Positions 1-6,778 of a stretch of DNA of 27,073 nucleotides are shown here, piece by piece (within the stretch, counting starts at the first letter, position 1; each line of letters starts with the position of its first letter). This stretch comes from a virus. A program made the translations under genes and the position numbers. The stretch covers positions 1 to 27,073 of the IMG/VR virus record IMGVR_UViG_3300046000_004794; one strand, given 5' to 3'. The notes under the pieces are model-generated. The model searched no databases, was not told the DNA's origin, and was given only the letters and a program-made list of their open reading frames with translations.

Positions 1-740
1 CGATAATCTTCTGCATTTACATAAGCACCTTGCCCATTGTACTCTACATAGTAGGAATTTTTAATTTTTGTAATCTGTCCCAGTTGACTTAACGCTGAAG
101 TAGCAGCCTTGACCCCTGCAGCAGTTAATCCAGCAACGATGCCTGCGGTAGCGCCGCGGCCGATAGCAGTGGATGCTTTTTCTCCTTTGAGCAATCTGTC
201 AGCGATGTTAACGATAGCTGTGGCTCCACCAACACCGAGGCCTGTGGCAGCGATGCCAGCAGAAATACCACCTGCAGCAGCTAGACCCAGTGCAGCAGCT
301 AAAGAACCTGCGATGGCTAAAAGAAATTTATGAGTTTTAGGATTGTTTGCTGCGAACTCGCCATACTTGGCTAATTTTTTTGCGATATCGGGATGTTTGG
401 CAGCAAATTTAGATTTGATATCTTCCCATTTAGCATCAAAATCTTTAACAGGCTGTGAGTTTGATAGTGCGCCGCCTAGTTTGTTGAACCACACGTCTTT
501 GAGTTTTTCAGAAACTTCACCAGCAGCATCTACAGCTTTACCTGCCATAGTGCGATTAGAACCTTGAGCACTGGCAGTGGTTTCAATGCTTTTGAATAGA
601 GCCTTGATCTGTTCTGGCGCTAGAGCCACTTCCATTAGTATAGGATGTATTTCTCTTTGCCAATGTTCAAAATAGGGATCTCGATGATCGATATCAAATG
701 ATTCGAATATATTTTCTTTGAATACGTGATTTATTCTCAT
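1..740 (-). CDS. Putative virion protein, unknown function, Gly/Ala-rich hydrophobic centre (partial, 3' end outside window)
   Basis: An open frame of 246 codons starts with ATG at 740 and leaves the window at base 1 without a stop. Residues 1-135 are hydrophilic, mostly helical-looking and charged (for example KHPDIAKKLAKYGEFAANNP). Residues about 138-215 are rich in Gly, Ala, Leu and Ile with small-residue spacing typical of glycine-zipper or membrane-inserting helices (LAIAGSLAAALGLAAAGG, then a second stretch around 194-215). Residues 226-246 return to a polar Tyr/Asn-rich sequence. I do not recognise a named family, but the arrangement (charged helical front, 'KHP' block, Gly/Ala block) resembles hypothetical virion proteins I recall from marine T4-like phages. 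A late promoter octamer lies 30 nt upstream, which supports expression with structural genes. No good Shine-Dalgarno precedes the ATG; only GGCAG is present. Membrane activity or packing inside the head or tail are both possible. Confidence 0.75.
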   Translation of the reverse strand, partial: MRINHVFKENIFESFDIDHRDPYFEHWQREIHPILMEVALAPEQIKALFKSIETTASAQGSNRTMAGKAVDAAGEVSEKLKDVWFNKLGGALSNSQPVKDFDAKWEDIKSKFAAKHPDIAKKLAKYGEFAANNPKTHKFLLAIAGSLAAALGLAAAGGISAGIAATGLGVGGATAIVNIADRLLKGEKASTAIGRGATAGIVAGLTAAGVKAATSALSQLGQITKIKNSYYVEYNGQGAYVNAEDY

Positions 741-769
741 AGTTCTGCCAACATTTGTGATATGTTTGT

Positions 770-777
770 TATTTATA
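770..777 (-). promoter_or_regulatory. T4-type late promoter, TATAAATA
   Basis: On the minus strand bases 777 to 770 read TATAAATA, the exact T4 late -10 octamer recognised by gp55 sigma. A start would be expected near 764, giving a leader of roughly 24 nt before the ATG at 740. Its first T lies inside the T-run of the terminator at 775-798. The octamer is AT-rich and could occur by chance, but position and orientation fit the gene at 1-740. Confidence 0.7.
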
Positions 778-798
778 AAAAACGAGCTTACGCTCGTT
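775..798 (-). terminator. Rho-independent terminator for leftward transcripts
   Basis: On the minus strand a perfect 7-bp stem (AACGAGC / GCTCGTT, bases 781-798) with a 4-nt loop is followed at once by six Ts. This fits the end of the leftward operon that begins with the sigma gene at 5571, whose last gene stops at 1247. It also insulates the gene at 1-740, which has its own late promoter. Confidence 0.7.
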
Positions 799-829
799 TG
801 CTTTTTCGCTTGCGCTCAAAGCATTTTTT
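799..829 (+). terminator. Possible rightward terminator
   Basis: On the plus strand TGCTTT (799-804) can pair with AAAGCA (818-823), with extra GC pairing possible inside the loop, and TTTTTT follows (824-829). No plus-strand gene lies to its left in this window, so it may only block antisense read-through, or be chance in a T-rich stretch. Confidence 0.35.
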
Positions 830-856
830 CTTTTTCTTGATAATATCGAAGTTGTG

Positions 857-881
857 AAAAAACTATAAATGCGAAGCATTT
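857..881 (-). terminator. Second terminator for leftward transcripts
   Basis: On the minus strand AAATGC-TTC-GCATTT (bases 881-867) forms a 6-bp hairpin, then four bases, then six Ts (862-857). With the stronger hairpin at 775-798 it would make a tandem stop for the leftward operon. The stem is AT-rich, hence moderate confidence. Confidence 0.45.
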
Positions 882-1246
882 TAGCATTATGCAGATTGTT
901 CAGCCACACTTAACCCGTTGCCGGGTAAAGAGTACATTATGCGAGTCGCACAGCACACTTAGCGTTACAACAATTACAGAGGCGGTCAGCCGGTACCTCG
1001 AGTTGCGTCTTATCCTGACGGTGGATTATCACGTATACGCTAACACACGCAATAACCTAAGGGTTTTTCTCCCTTCTTTTTGCCCTTTTATTCCTTTTCA
1101 AACAGCAAAATCACAGGTCTTATAAGTGATCTTCATCCAAACGGGTAGTTGCTGAGTACCATTGCGGCATGGAATTCCGTCCCTGAGTACACGTAGACCA
1201 GGTATAGAGCGCACGAACTTGGGCCTGCGCTAGCCAAAAAACCGCT

Positions 1247-1681
1247 TTATTTTGCCTTTGATTGTTCTAAAAGACGTTGCCTGAGTATATTTGAACCGCC
1301 AACTCTGACATTTATAATGCCATTATAATAGTCATCTGTTTCTAAAACTCTGCGTTCAAATTGCTCTCTTGCTTCTAAATAACTTAGTTCTGCCTTGGAT
1401 TTGCAAAGATAAATGATTTCTCTTGTGAATTTTTCCGGACCTAATGTTTGGACGTCTGCGTTTAACCTATCAGATGAACCCCAGTATTCGCGCCAATCGC
1501 TTTCTACTGTGCTTCTTCTTTTAAGTTTTTTGCCTTTGAGTGGTGGTTTAGTGCGTTTAAATTGTGCTAATTTCTTGCCTATGTACTTCTGCCCGGTGTG
1601 TAGATTCGTGATGATATAAACAAAGCCAATATAGCCTTCAGGTAATTCTTCTACTAGTTGATTTTGATACGTCCATTGCAC
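1247..1681 (-). CDS. GIY-YIG family endonuclease (Seg-like, free-standing)
   Basis: The 144-aa product carries a GIY-YIG nuclease core near its N-terminus: GFVYIITN (residues 19-26) supplies the first motif and KYIGKK (32-37) the second. Further on, SDWREYWGSS (61-70), the helix SYLEAREQF (100-108, with the probable metal-binding Glu103) and DDYYNG (116-121, conserved Asn) complete the fold. Enzymes of this family cut DNA with one divalent metal. Relatives in T4-like phages are called Seg-like homing endonucleases, but a role in branched-DNA repair cannot be excluded given the neighbouring gp46/47. The start is GTG at 1681, directly abutting the TGA stop (1684-1682) of the upstream gene; no in-frame ATG lies near the motif, so the GTG is the likely start and translation is probably coupled. 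It is the last gene of the leftward operon. No separate DNA-binding domain is evident beyond a basic stretch (KRTKPPLKGKKLKRR). Confidence 0.85.
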   Translation of the reverse strand: MQWTYQNQLVEELPEGYIGFVYIITNLHTGQKYIGKKLAQFKRTKPPLKGKKLKRRSTVESDWREYWGSSDRLNADVQTLGPEKFTREIIYLCKSKAELSYLEAREQFERRVLETDDYYNGIINVRVGGSNILRQRLLEQSKAK

Positions 1682-1912
1682 TCACTTAGTTAGTTTGGGA
1701 GGTCTGCCTAGCTGGCCTTTTCTGGTTTTCTTACGTGCCTCTCGCTTGTCTTGTATTTCTATTCGCCTTTTACTTGCCTCGTTGCGTATTTCTGATAGCC
1801 AATAGCGTGCCTTGATGCCTGCCTCGTCTGAGCCTTTGTATTCAAATCGTTCTTGCCACTTAAAATATTCCTGAAAAGCAGCAATCATCTTGTCGTGACT
1901 TTCTGTTGTCAT
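1682..1912 (-). CDS. Small basic protein, possibly nucleic-acid binding
   Basis: The 76-aa product is strongly charged. Its middle (KGSDEAGIKARYWLSEIR, residues 26-43, then a run of Arg/Lys/Glu) resembles the helical Hc1-like repeats in small histone-like proteins of marine T4-like phages. The tail KGQLGRPPKLTK contains GRPPK, an AT-hook-like core. These features suggest DNA or RNA binding but do not prove it. The ATG at 1912 overlaps the TGA of gene 46 in an ATGA arrangement, and its own TGA abuts the GTG of the nuclease gene, so all three are likely translated in a coupled series. A small basic protein directly after gene 46 fits a helper in recombination or packaging, which is inference. 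It is much shorter than T4 UvsY and I see no reason to call it that. Confidence 0.7.
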   Translation of the reverse strand: MTTESHDKMIAAFQEYFKWQERFEYKGSDEAGIKARYWLSEIRNEASKRRIEIQDKREARKKTRKGQLGRPPKLTK

Positions 1913-3687
1913 TCTACAATGTCAATATCGTTACTGTAACTGGTAAAGCCGTTCTCTTTGATCACTTTCAGCACATGATTAACGCGACTGGTCAAGTCAT
2001 CACGATGTGAAATTAAGAATACATTCTTATCACGTTCACGGGTCATGCGTTTTAACACAGCAATACTGGATTCAACACCGCTTGAATCCATACCTGAGTC
2101 TACCAACTCATCGATAAACAGCAAGTTGATGCTGTGATATAGATTCTCCCATACATCTCGGAATGCCCACGACATAGATAATATCAATCTATTACGTTCA
2201 CCACGTGACAGGTTATCAAAGTCTAGGTCTTGTCCTAGCTGTGTAATGATAACTGATAGATCGTTTTGGAATTCTACAATGTGTGGCAATCCAATCTTGT
2301 CCAAATAATAGGTCAAGCGTTGATTCAAGAATGCCAAGTTCTGATCAATAATACGTTTTCGTACAAAACTATCTTTGTTTGTCAGCAGTTTGTACAAGAA
2401 TTCCTGATGCTCCTTAACACGCACCAACTCATTAGCATGATCCCAACTGATTTCCTGCACCGCAGTATTTTTAAGTTCTTCGATCTGCTCTAGATAGGGA
2501 TTAATTTCCGCTTGTTTTGCTTCAACATCTCTTTCCAGGCCACTTACTGTGTTCTTATGATTCAATGCCTGTTCTAAACTGTCATAGTGTACCTGTGGAC
2601 ACGCACCTAATTCGCCTACAAGCGCCAATGCTTCGTTGAATGCTGCTAACTCTGATTGGTGTTCTGTAAGACTAGTTCGGCTTTCTTCAACCTGCTTGGT
2701 TTTAGCAGTGACCATGTCTTCATGTTTAGAATCATGTAGGTCTTGTCCACAACTGTGGCACTTGTGATCAGCCAGTGCAGTTAATTCTGTTTCTAATTTG
2801 TCTAATAGCTTTTGTTCTTTTTCTAAAGTAGCGGTTTGCTTTGCTATCAACGATACTAGATTATCACGTTCTTTTTTGTTAGCAGTCCATTCAACTAGAG
2901 ATTTTTGTGCGGCAATCTCAACATCGATATCGATCGTACTGAGCCTATCAATGCTTTTTCTAAGGTTCTCTACGCTAGTTTCTTTCTGTTCTTCCCATAG
3001 CTTCTGTTTGCGCTCTAAAGAGTCTATGCTCTGTTGAATTCGTTCGTTGGAAGCCTTCACCGTGTCAATGCGTGTGTTTTCTGTAGAAATAGCATCCTTA
3101 GTCAAGCGTAGTTGCTCTTTGAGGTTCTCTGCTTTTTCGCTTAACAATGTAATACCTAACAACTGTTCAATAATGCTTCGTTGATCATTGGGCTTCAAGG
3201 CCAAGAACGGTTCAGTATAGGTATTAAGTGCTACCAGATGTTTAAACATCTCGTGACTCATTCCAATCATTTCTTCAATAGACTTTTGTGTTTCTCGGCT
3301 GTCACCTTGCGATTCATCCAGATCTTCTAGGTCTTGTTCTTGCCCATTGATACTAAATTTCAGTAAGTTAGGTTTTCGTCCACGCTCAATGTGATACTCG
3401 ACACCGTCCTTCTCAAATGTAACGGTACATAACATACCTTTTGAATTGATCTTATTGATTAAGTTATCACGTTTAATATTAGTCAGGGCCTGGCCATAGA
3501 TACCATAACTCAAACCATTAATGATTGTAGTTTTACCTGTGCCGTTACGAGCACCACTGTCGTCACCGCCTAGATCTAGGTTCTCACCTAAGACCAAAGT
3601 TAACTGACCCTTGTCAAAGTCTATGGCCTGGGTTTGATTGCCCACGCTCATAAAATTGCGTACTGTTAGATTTTTAATTTTTATCAT
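1909..3687 (-). CDS. 46: Recombination endonuclease subunit gp46 (Rad50/SbcC-like ATPase)
   Basis: The 592-aa protein is an SMC/Rad50-type ATPase. With gp47 it resects DNA ends to start recombination-dependent replication and repair. In order: N-terminal strand IKIKNLTVRNFMSVG; P-loop ARNGTGKTT (46-54) preceded by the insert GENLDLGGDDSG (34-45); coiled-coil arms from about 185 to 430; zinc hook C310-H-S-C313 at the apex; ABC signature LSRGERNR (493-500); Walker B LLFIDEL (522-528) with D-loop SGMD (531-534); and switch His561 in LISHRDD. All key catalytic elements are present. Length is close to T4 gp46 (about 560 aa). The ATG at 3687 overlaps the TGA of gene 47 by four bases, as expected for a co-translated complex. 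The first P-loop position is Ala rather than Gly, apparently a tolerated variant in phage homologues. Confidence 0.95.
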   Translation of the reverse strand: MIKIKNLTVRNFMSVGNQTQAIDFDKGQLTLVLGENLDLGGDDSGARNGTGKTTIINGLSYGIYGQALTNIKRDNLINKINSKGMLCTVTFEKDGVEYHIERGRKPNLLKFSINGQEQDLEDLDESQGDSRETQKSIEEMIGMSHEMFKHLVALNTYTEPFLALKPNDQRSIIEQLLGITLLSEKAENLKEQLRLTKDAISTENTRIDTVKASNERIQQSIDSLERKQKLWEEQKETSVENLRKSIDRLSTIDIDVEIAAQKSLVEWTANKKERDNLVSLIAKQTATLEKEQKLLDKLETELTALADHKCHSCGQDLHDSKHEDMVTAKTKQVEESRTSLTEHQSELAAFNEALALVGELGACPQVHYDSLEQALNHKNTVSGLERDVEAKQAEINPYLEQIEELKNTAVQEISWDHANELVRVKEHQEFLYKLLTNKDSFVRKRIIDQNLAFLNQRLTYYLDKIGLPHIVEFQNDLSVIITQLGQDLDFDNLSRGERNRLILSMSWAFRDVWENLYHSINLLFIDELVDSGMDSSGVESSIAVLKRMTRERDKNVFLISHRDDLTSRVNHVLKVIKENGFTSYSNDIDIVE

Positions 3688-4694
3688 AGGTCGTTATAGA
3701 TATTCAATAGTAGTGCTTTGTCGTAGGTATCGCTTTCAATGGCATTGATCTGATTCATAACGATCGTATCAACTGATTCAAAGTTGATGTCGATAGGAGT
3801 AGCATTAGATTCTACTTGAACTTTTTCAGGGATTAACATTAACTCACGCAGATTGTACTGCGGAATGAATTGTTCTTTGATAAAGTTGGCTTCTTCGAAA
3901 CTAATTGGTAAATCGATAGTAACACGACAATGCATCTTCTCACGCAGAAGTTTATCTGGTGTGTCGATGATCTGACTTAATTTGTATGTTCTATATATCG
4001 GTTGACCGGGCCAAGTTAAGTACTCTGGTTTCCCACCCCACTCTAATATCATCATACCACGTTCGTCGTCGCCTGCGTCTGCATAGTTATGTGGAAAGGC
4101 ATTACCAATATAAGTTACATTGCCTTTGCTTTGACGTTTATGGAAGTGTCCGCTGAACACGTACTCTTGATTTATAAAATGATTGCCCTGTAACTGCCCA
4201 TGATCAGGCATCTGCACCATAGCATTCATATAGAACAGGGGCAATTCCAAATGTCCAAACACATATCGACTTTTAATCTTAGGTACGTTGCGCCATTCTT
4301 CACCCACTAACCAAGGCATGATAGTTACATCGCCTTCTGTGAGTGTTTCTTTGATTGGAATCACATTTGGAAACAATCGCATAAACTCAATAGAATTAAT
4401 TTCACGTTTGTCTTTGTAGAACAGATCGTGATTGCCCAATATGAAATAAACTTTTTCAAAGCTCTGACTTAACCGTTCAAGATTTGAAACGGTATAGTTC
4501 ATTGTGCTGACATCAGTGGTAGATCGATTGTGATGCCAGTCACCTAGGAATATTGCAGTTTCGCAACCTTGTGCTTTGGCAGTATCACAAAACCAAGTGA
4601 CGAAATCTTCGCAGTCCTGATTATGGACTCTACTACCGCTTTTTAGCCCAAAGTGAATGTCAGTGAAACAGGCTACCTTTTTAAATAGACTCAT
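3684..4694 (-). CDS. 47: Recombination endonuclease subunit gp47 (Mre11/SbcD-like nuclease)
   Basis: The 336-aa protein has the full set of metallophosphoesterase motifs: D12-I-H14 (FTDIHFG), GDWHH (51-55, metal-bridging Asp52), GNHD (87-90), a histidine in FGHLE (146-150) and GHFH (182-185). These bind two Mn ions and cut DNA from ends in a complex with gp46. The length matches T4 gp47 (339 aa). The C-terminal third (from about 240) is the capping and gp46-docking part and is less conserved. The gene sits 31 nt downstream of the sigma gene and overlaps gene 46 by ATGA. No clear Shine-Dalgarno precedes the ATG at 4694; the upstream bases are A/T-rich. I am confident in the family and the phage role. 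Confidence 0.95.
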   Translation of the reverse strand: MSLFKKVACFTDIHFGLKSGSRVHNQDCEDFVTWFCDTAKAQGCETAIFLGDWHHNRSTTDVSTMNYTVSNLERLSQSFEKVYFILGNHDLFYKDKREINSIEFMRLFPNVIPIKETLTEGDVTIMPWLVGEEWRNVPKIKSRYVFGHLELPLFYMNAMVQMPDHGQLQGNHFINQEYVFSGHFHKRQSKGNVTYIGNAFPHNYADAGDDERGMMILEWGGKPEYLTWPGQPIYRTYKLSQIIDTPDKLLREKMHCRVTIDLPISFEEANFIKEQFIPQYNLRELMLIPEKVQVESNATPIDINFESVDTIVMNQINAIESDTYDKALLLNIYNDL

Positions 4695-4725
4695 AGATAT
4701 ATTTTAAACTCTTTTATTATAAAGG

Positions 4726-5571
4726 TCAATCTTCTTCGTTACCGGTAGTTATTGTAACAGGACCAGCTGCAGGACCACTACCACTATTTTGACGAGTCCA
4801 ACTTGGATTCATACCATTTATTTCGAGGATGTCGTCTCTAATATTTTGGTTACGTTTTTCAATGTTGATGATACGTACGAAACTATTGGTAACAGCAGCA
4901 GTATAGTAAGCAAAAGGATTATCAGATTTACTTTCATCAAATTGGAGTCCTATTTGGGTTAGTTGAAGTATGGCCTGTCCACGCATTTCATCGTTGTAGG
5001 TATAGCCACGGACGTTGCCTCTAGTTGCATATCGTTCACATAATTTTAAAAACATACGAGCTAGGTTGTCAGTCATCTGGCCATGTTCTTTATTGAACTC
5101 GCCAGTGTCTAGCGGACCTTTCCAATGGCTTTTTCCTACACATATTAGGTTGCCTTTATCATCAAACTTCCAGTGTTGGAACGGAGGAAAGTTTACCTTG
5201 TCATGACTGTCAGCAGTATTTTTTAGTGTCTTTTTTCGACCTGGTGCTAACGGTATGTGTTCAAAAGTCATAATACGGAAAACCAGCTCTTCTTTGGTAA
5301 TTTTTTTATAGTCTACTTCAAATTCTTTGGCAGGTAATTTTTTACCGGCTGCGATCATTCCGGCTTCGTGTGCGATCTTGCTCATTCTTGATGCACGGTT
5401 TCTTTTGGCTTCTGCGATGGTTCTGATATTGAGTTTGTCTAGGCTGCTTACGATTAGATCATAATCGCTGTATGCCTTGTCTGTGTATGTACAGTATGTG
5501 TTTTTGCTGCGATGGATCTCTTTTAGTAGGTCTTTGTTGGTTAGGTACTTTATTTTTGGTATCAGTGTCAT
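4726..5571 (-). CDS. 55: Late-transcription sigma factor gp55
   Basis: The 281-aa product is the T4-type late sigma factor, which directs host RNA polymerase to TATAAATA promoters. The diagnostic core is residues 167-250, with YTYNDEMRGQAILQLTQIGL and FDESKSDNPFAYYTAAVTNS corresponding to the sigma region-2-like segment of T4 gp55 (there 'YKNPHAYITQACFNAFV'). It is nearly 100 residues longer than T4 gp55 (185 aa): residues 1-60 (TNKDLLKEIHRSKNTYC) and 90-160 (PPFQHWKFDDKGNLICVGKS) form an N-terminal extension I recall from marine homologues. The C-terminus (PVTITTGNEED) lacks the SLDFLYE-like sliding-clamp-binding motif of T4 gp55. The ATG at 5571 is set by AGGAGA 10 nt upstream. It heads the leftward operon, and late-type promoters lie at both ends of that operon. 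Confidence 0.9.
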   Translation of the reverse strand: MTLIPKIKYLTNKDLLKEIHRSKNTYCTYTDKAYSDYDLIVSSLDKLNIRTIAEAKRNRASRMSKIAHEAGMIAAGKKLPAKEFEVDYKKITKEELVFRIMTFEHIPLAPGRKKTLKNTADSHDKVNFPPFQHWKFDDKGNLICVGKSHWKGPLDTGEFNKEHGQMTDNLARMFLKLCERYATRGNVRGYTYNDEMRGQAILQLTQIGLQFDESKSDNPFAYYTAAVTNSFVRIINIEKRNQNIRDDILEINGMNPSWTRQNSGSGPAAGPVTITTGNEED

Positions 5572-5581
5572 TAGATATGAT

Positions 5582-5605
5582 TCTCCTATTACTTATATAA
5601 TAGCA
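5582..5605 (-). promoter_or_regulatory. Extended -10 promoter candidate and ribosome binding site for the gene 55 operon
   Basis: On the minus strand TGCTATTAT (5605-5597) matches an extended -10 element (TGn followed by TATTAT, one mismatch to TATAAT); no convincing -35 is seen 17 nt further up. AGGAGA (5587-5582) is a strong Shine-Dalgarno for the ATG at 5571. A host-sigma promoter here would let the sigma operon be expressed before late genes. Start site and strength are inferred. Confidence 0.45.
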
Positions 5606-5617
5606 CATTTTGCAAAG

Positions 5618-5625
5618 AATAAATA
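5618..5625 (+). promoter_or_regulatory. Late promoter, AATAAATA, for the baseplate block
   Basis: AATAAATA differs from T4 TATAAATA only at the first base, which as I recall is degenerate in cyanophage late promoters (NATAAATA). The start would fall near 5631, about 22 nt before the ATG at 5653, and the leader includes GGAG (5635-5638). The spacing to the start codon mirrors that of the late promoter at 770-777. It would drive the rightward baseplate genes. Confidence 0.6.
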
Positions 5626-5652
5626 GAGTATAACGGAGAATATTTACTCAAA

Positions 5653-6777
5653 ATGGCATTATCTGCAAACCCTTTAGCACAGCTAATCACATCATCATCG
5701 CAGGCTATCACACAAGCCACTAACGAAGCGCAGGCTCGCTTACCACAGATAGGCGATGCATTAGCTAAAGCCAATCTCGATGCAACTATTTCTAGACTCA
5801 GTGGAGAAATAGGCAGCGGCCTAAACGGATTAACAGCCGGCACAGGAACAGGCCTAGACGCTCTTAAAAATGGAGCCAGTAATTTTATCGCCGGCGGCGG
5901 CACAACACTAAGCGGATTAGGAAATACCATACAGAGCACAGTGGCCGGAGGTATTTCCACTCTGCAAACCGTAGCAGGATCAACCAGCAACATCACTGCA
6001 GATATCTCAGGTACACTAAACAAATTAACAGGCGGAAATCTTGCAGGCGGACTACAAGGTCTAGCAGGACAAATTTCTTCAGCAGCCGGAATGCTGAATA
6101 ATTTCCTAAGCCTAAAAAGAGGAGCAAATCTTCCATCCGGTGGAGAATTGTTTTTAAAACAAGGTTCTCCGATTCAACTGCAACCTAATGCTAAAAATGA
6201 TTGGCGTGTGAGAATCAATGCACAGTGGAACATATTCAACAGTCCGCTGTTTAAATTATTAGAAAACACCGGCGGCGTGGTTTGGCCTTATAATCCTAAT
6301 ATCACAGTATCTACCAAAGCCAACTACACCGCTATAGATGCCACACACAGCAATTATCAATTCCAGGCATATAAAAACAGCGTTGTAGATGATATTCAGA
6401 TCAGCGGAGAGTTCAGTTGCGAAACAGAAACCGATGCAGCCTATTGGATAGCGGCTACTACCTTCTTTAAAACTGCCACTAAAATGTTTTTTGGTGAAGG
6501 AGAATTCGCAGGAAATCCTCCTATAGTCTGCAATTTATCGGGCTACGGATCAAGTATTTTTGACAAGATTCCGGTGATTGTCAAAGCCTTTTCCGTAGAG
6601 CTCAAAGATGATGTGAACTATATACGATGCAACACATTTGGAACTAACACATGGGTGCCTGTGCTTAGTACAATATCAGTGACAGTGACTCCGGTGTATA
6701 ACAGACGTAGATTAAGAAAATTCAGCCTGCAAGATTATTCAAGAGGCAAGGCCGCAGACAGTGTAGGATACATCTAA
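5653..6777 (+). CDS. 48: Baseplate tail-tube cap/initiator protein (gp48/gp54 type)
   Basis: The 374-aa product has two parts. Residues 1-150 are low-complexity, rich in Gly, Ser, Thr, Ala and Leu. Residues about 165-374 form a tail-tube-like domain with INAQWNIFNSPLFKLL, a conserved SNYQFQAYKNSVVDDIQISG, the strand-helix-strand AAYWIAATTFFKTATKMFFG and the end TVTPVYNRRRLRKFSLQDYS. This matches the class of proteins that cap the hub and start the tube in T4 (gp48 and gp54 share the tube fold). I choose gp48 from length (T4 gp48 is 364 aa) and its place before gene 53; gp54 is the main alternative, since only one such protein is in the window. It is the first gene of the rightward late block. 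The spacer from GGAG to ATG (14 nt) is long, but no better start exists. Confidence 0.7.
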   Translation: MALSANPLAQLITSSSQAITQATNEAQARLPQIGDALAKANLDATISRLSGEIGSGLNGLTAGTGTGLDALKNGASNFIAGGGTTLSGLGNTIQSTVAGGISTLQTVAGSTSNITADISGTLNKLTGGNLAGGLQGLAGQISSAAGMLNNFLSLKRGANLPSGGELFLKQGSPIQLQPNAKNDWRVRINAQWNIFNSPLFKLLENTGGVVWPYNPNITVSTKANYTAIDATHSNYQFQAYKNSVVDDIQISGEFSCETETDAAYWIAATTFFKTATKMFFGEGEFAGNPPIVCNLSGYGSSIFDKIPVIVKAFSVELKDDVNYIRCNTFGTNTWVPVLSTISVTVTPVYNRRRLRKFSLQDYSRGKAADSVGYI

Positions 6778-6778
6778 G

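Larger units (their letters stand above)
741..1246. other. Long intergenic region with terminators and an unexplained structured, GC-richer segment
   Basis: About 500 nt separate the nuclease stop (1247) from the next leftward start (740), unusual in this tightly packed sequence. The 741-881 part holds the late promoter and terminators. The 890-1240 part is visibly richer in G+C than the flanking genes (about half G+C in 901-1020 and 1141-1200 by hand count) and holds many self-complementary elements. On the minus strand these include ACCCG-GCAA-CGGGT (926-913, a GNRA tetraloop hairpin), TGCG-ACT-CGCA (950-940) and CGTC-7 nt-GACG (1020-1006). There are also the palindromes CGTATACG, GGTACC, CTCGAG and GGAATTCC, and the octamer CTGAGTAC occurs twice (1152 and 1183). 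No tRNA T-loop motif is visible. Plus- and minus-strand short frames here do not look like phage proteins. It could be a structured non-coding RNA, a decayed gene or acquired DNA. Confidence 0.5.

Noticed and set aside
109-567. Two plus-strand frames of 74 codons each
   Set aside because: They lie antisense to the continuous minus-strand gene at 1-740, are rich in Ala/Pro as expected from the reverse of Gly/Ala codons, and have no ribosome binding sites.
889-1125. Plus-strand frame of 78 codons starting ATG at 889, with TATAAATG just upstream (864-871)
   Set aside because: No ribosome binding site, and the protein has no phage-like composition. The promoter-like octamer overlaps the hairpin of a minus-strand terminator. 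Treated as chance.
985-1180. Closely spaced KpnI/XhoI-type palindromes and an EcoRI-type site, suggesting a cloning polylinker
   Set aside because: Only isolated six-base sites; no known vector sequence flanks them, and the stretch continues without a junction into the nuclease gene.
890-1245. tRNA gene in the intergenic region
   Set aside because: No T-loop GTTCRANNC motif, acceptor stem or anticodon arm could be assembled on either strand.
5589-6023. Minus-strand frame of 144 codons
   Set aside because: Antisense to the low-complexity N-terminus of the gp48-like gene and crossing the divergent promoter; the Pro/Val/Ala-rich product is an artefact of the Gly/Ser-rich gene.
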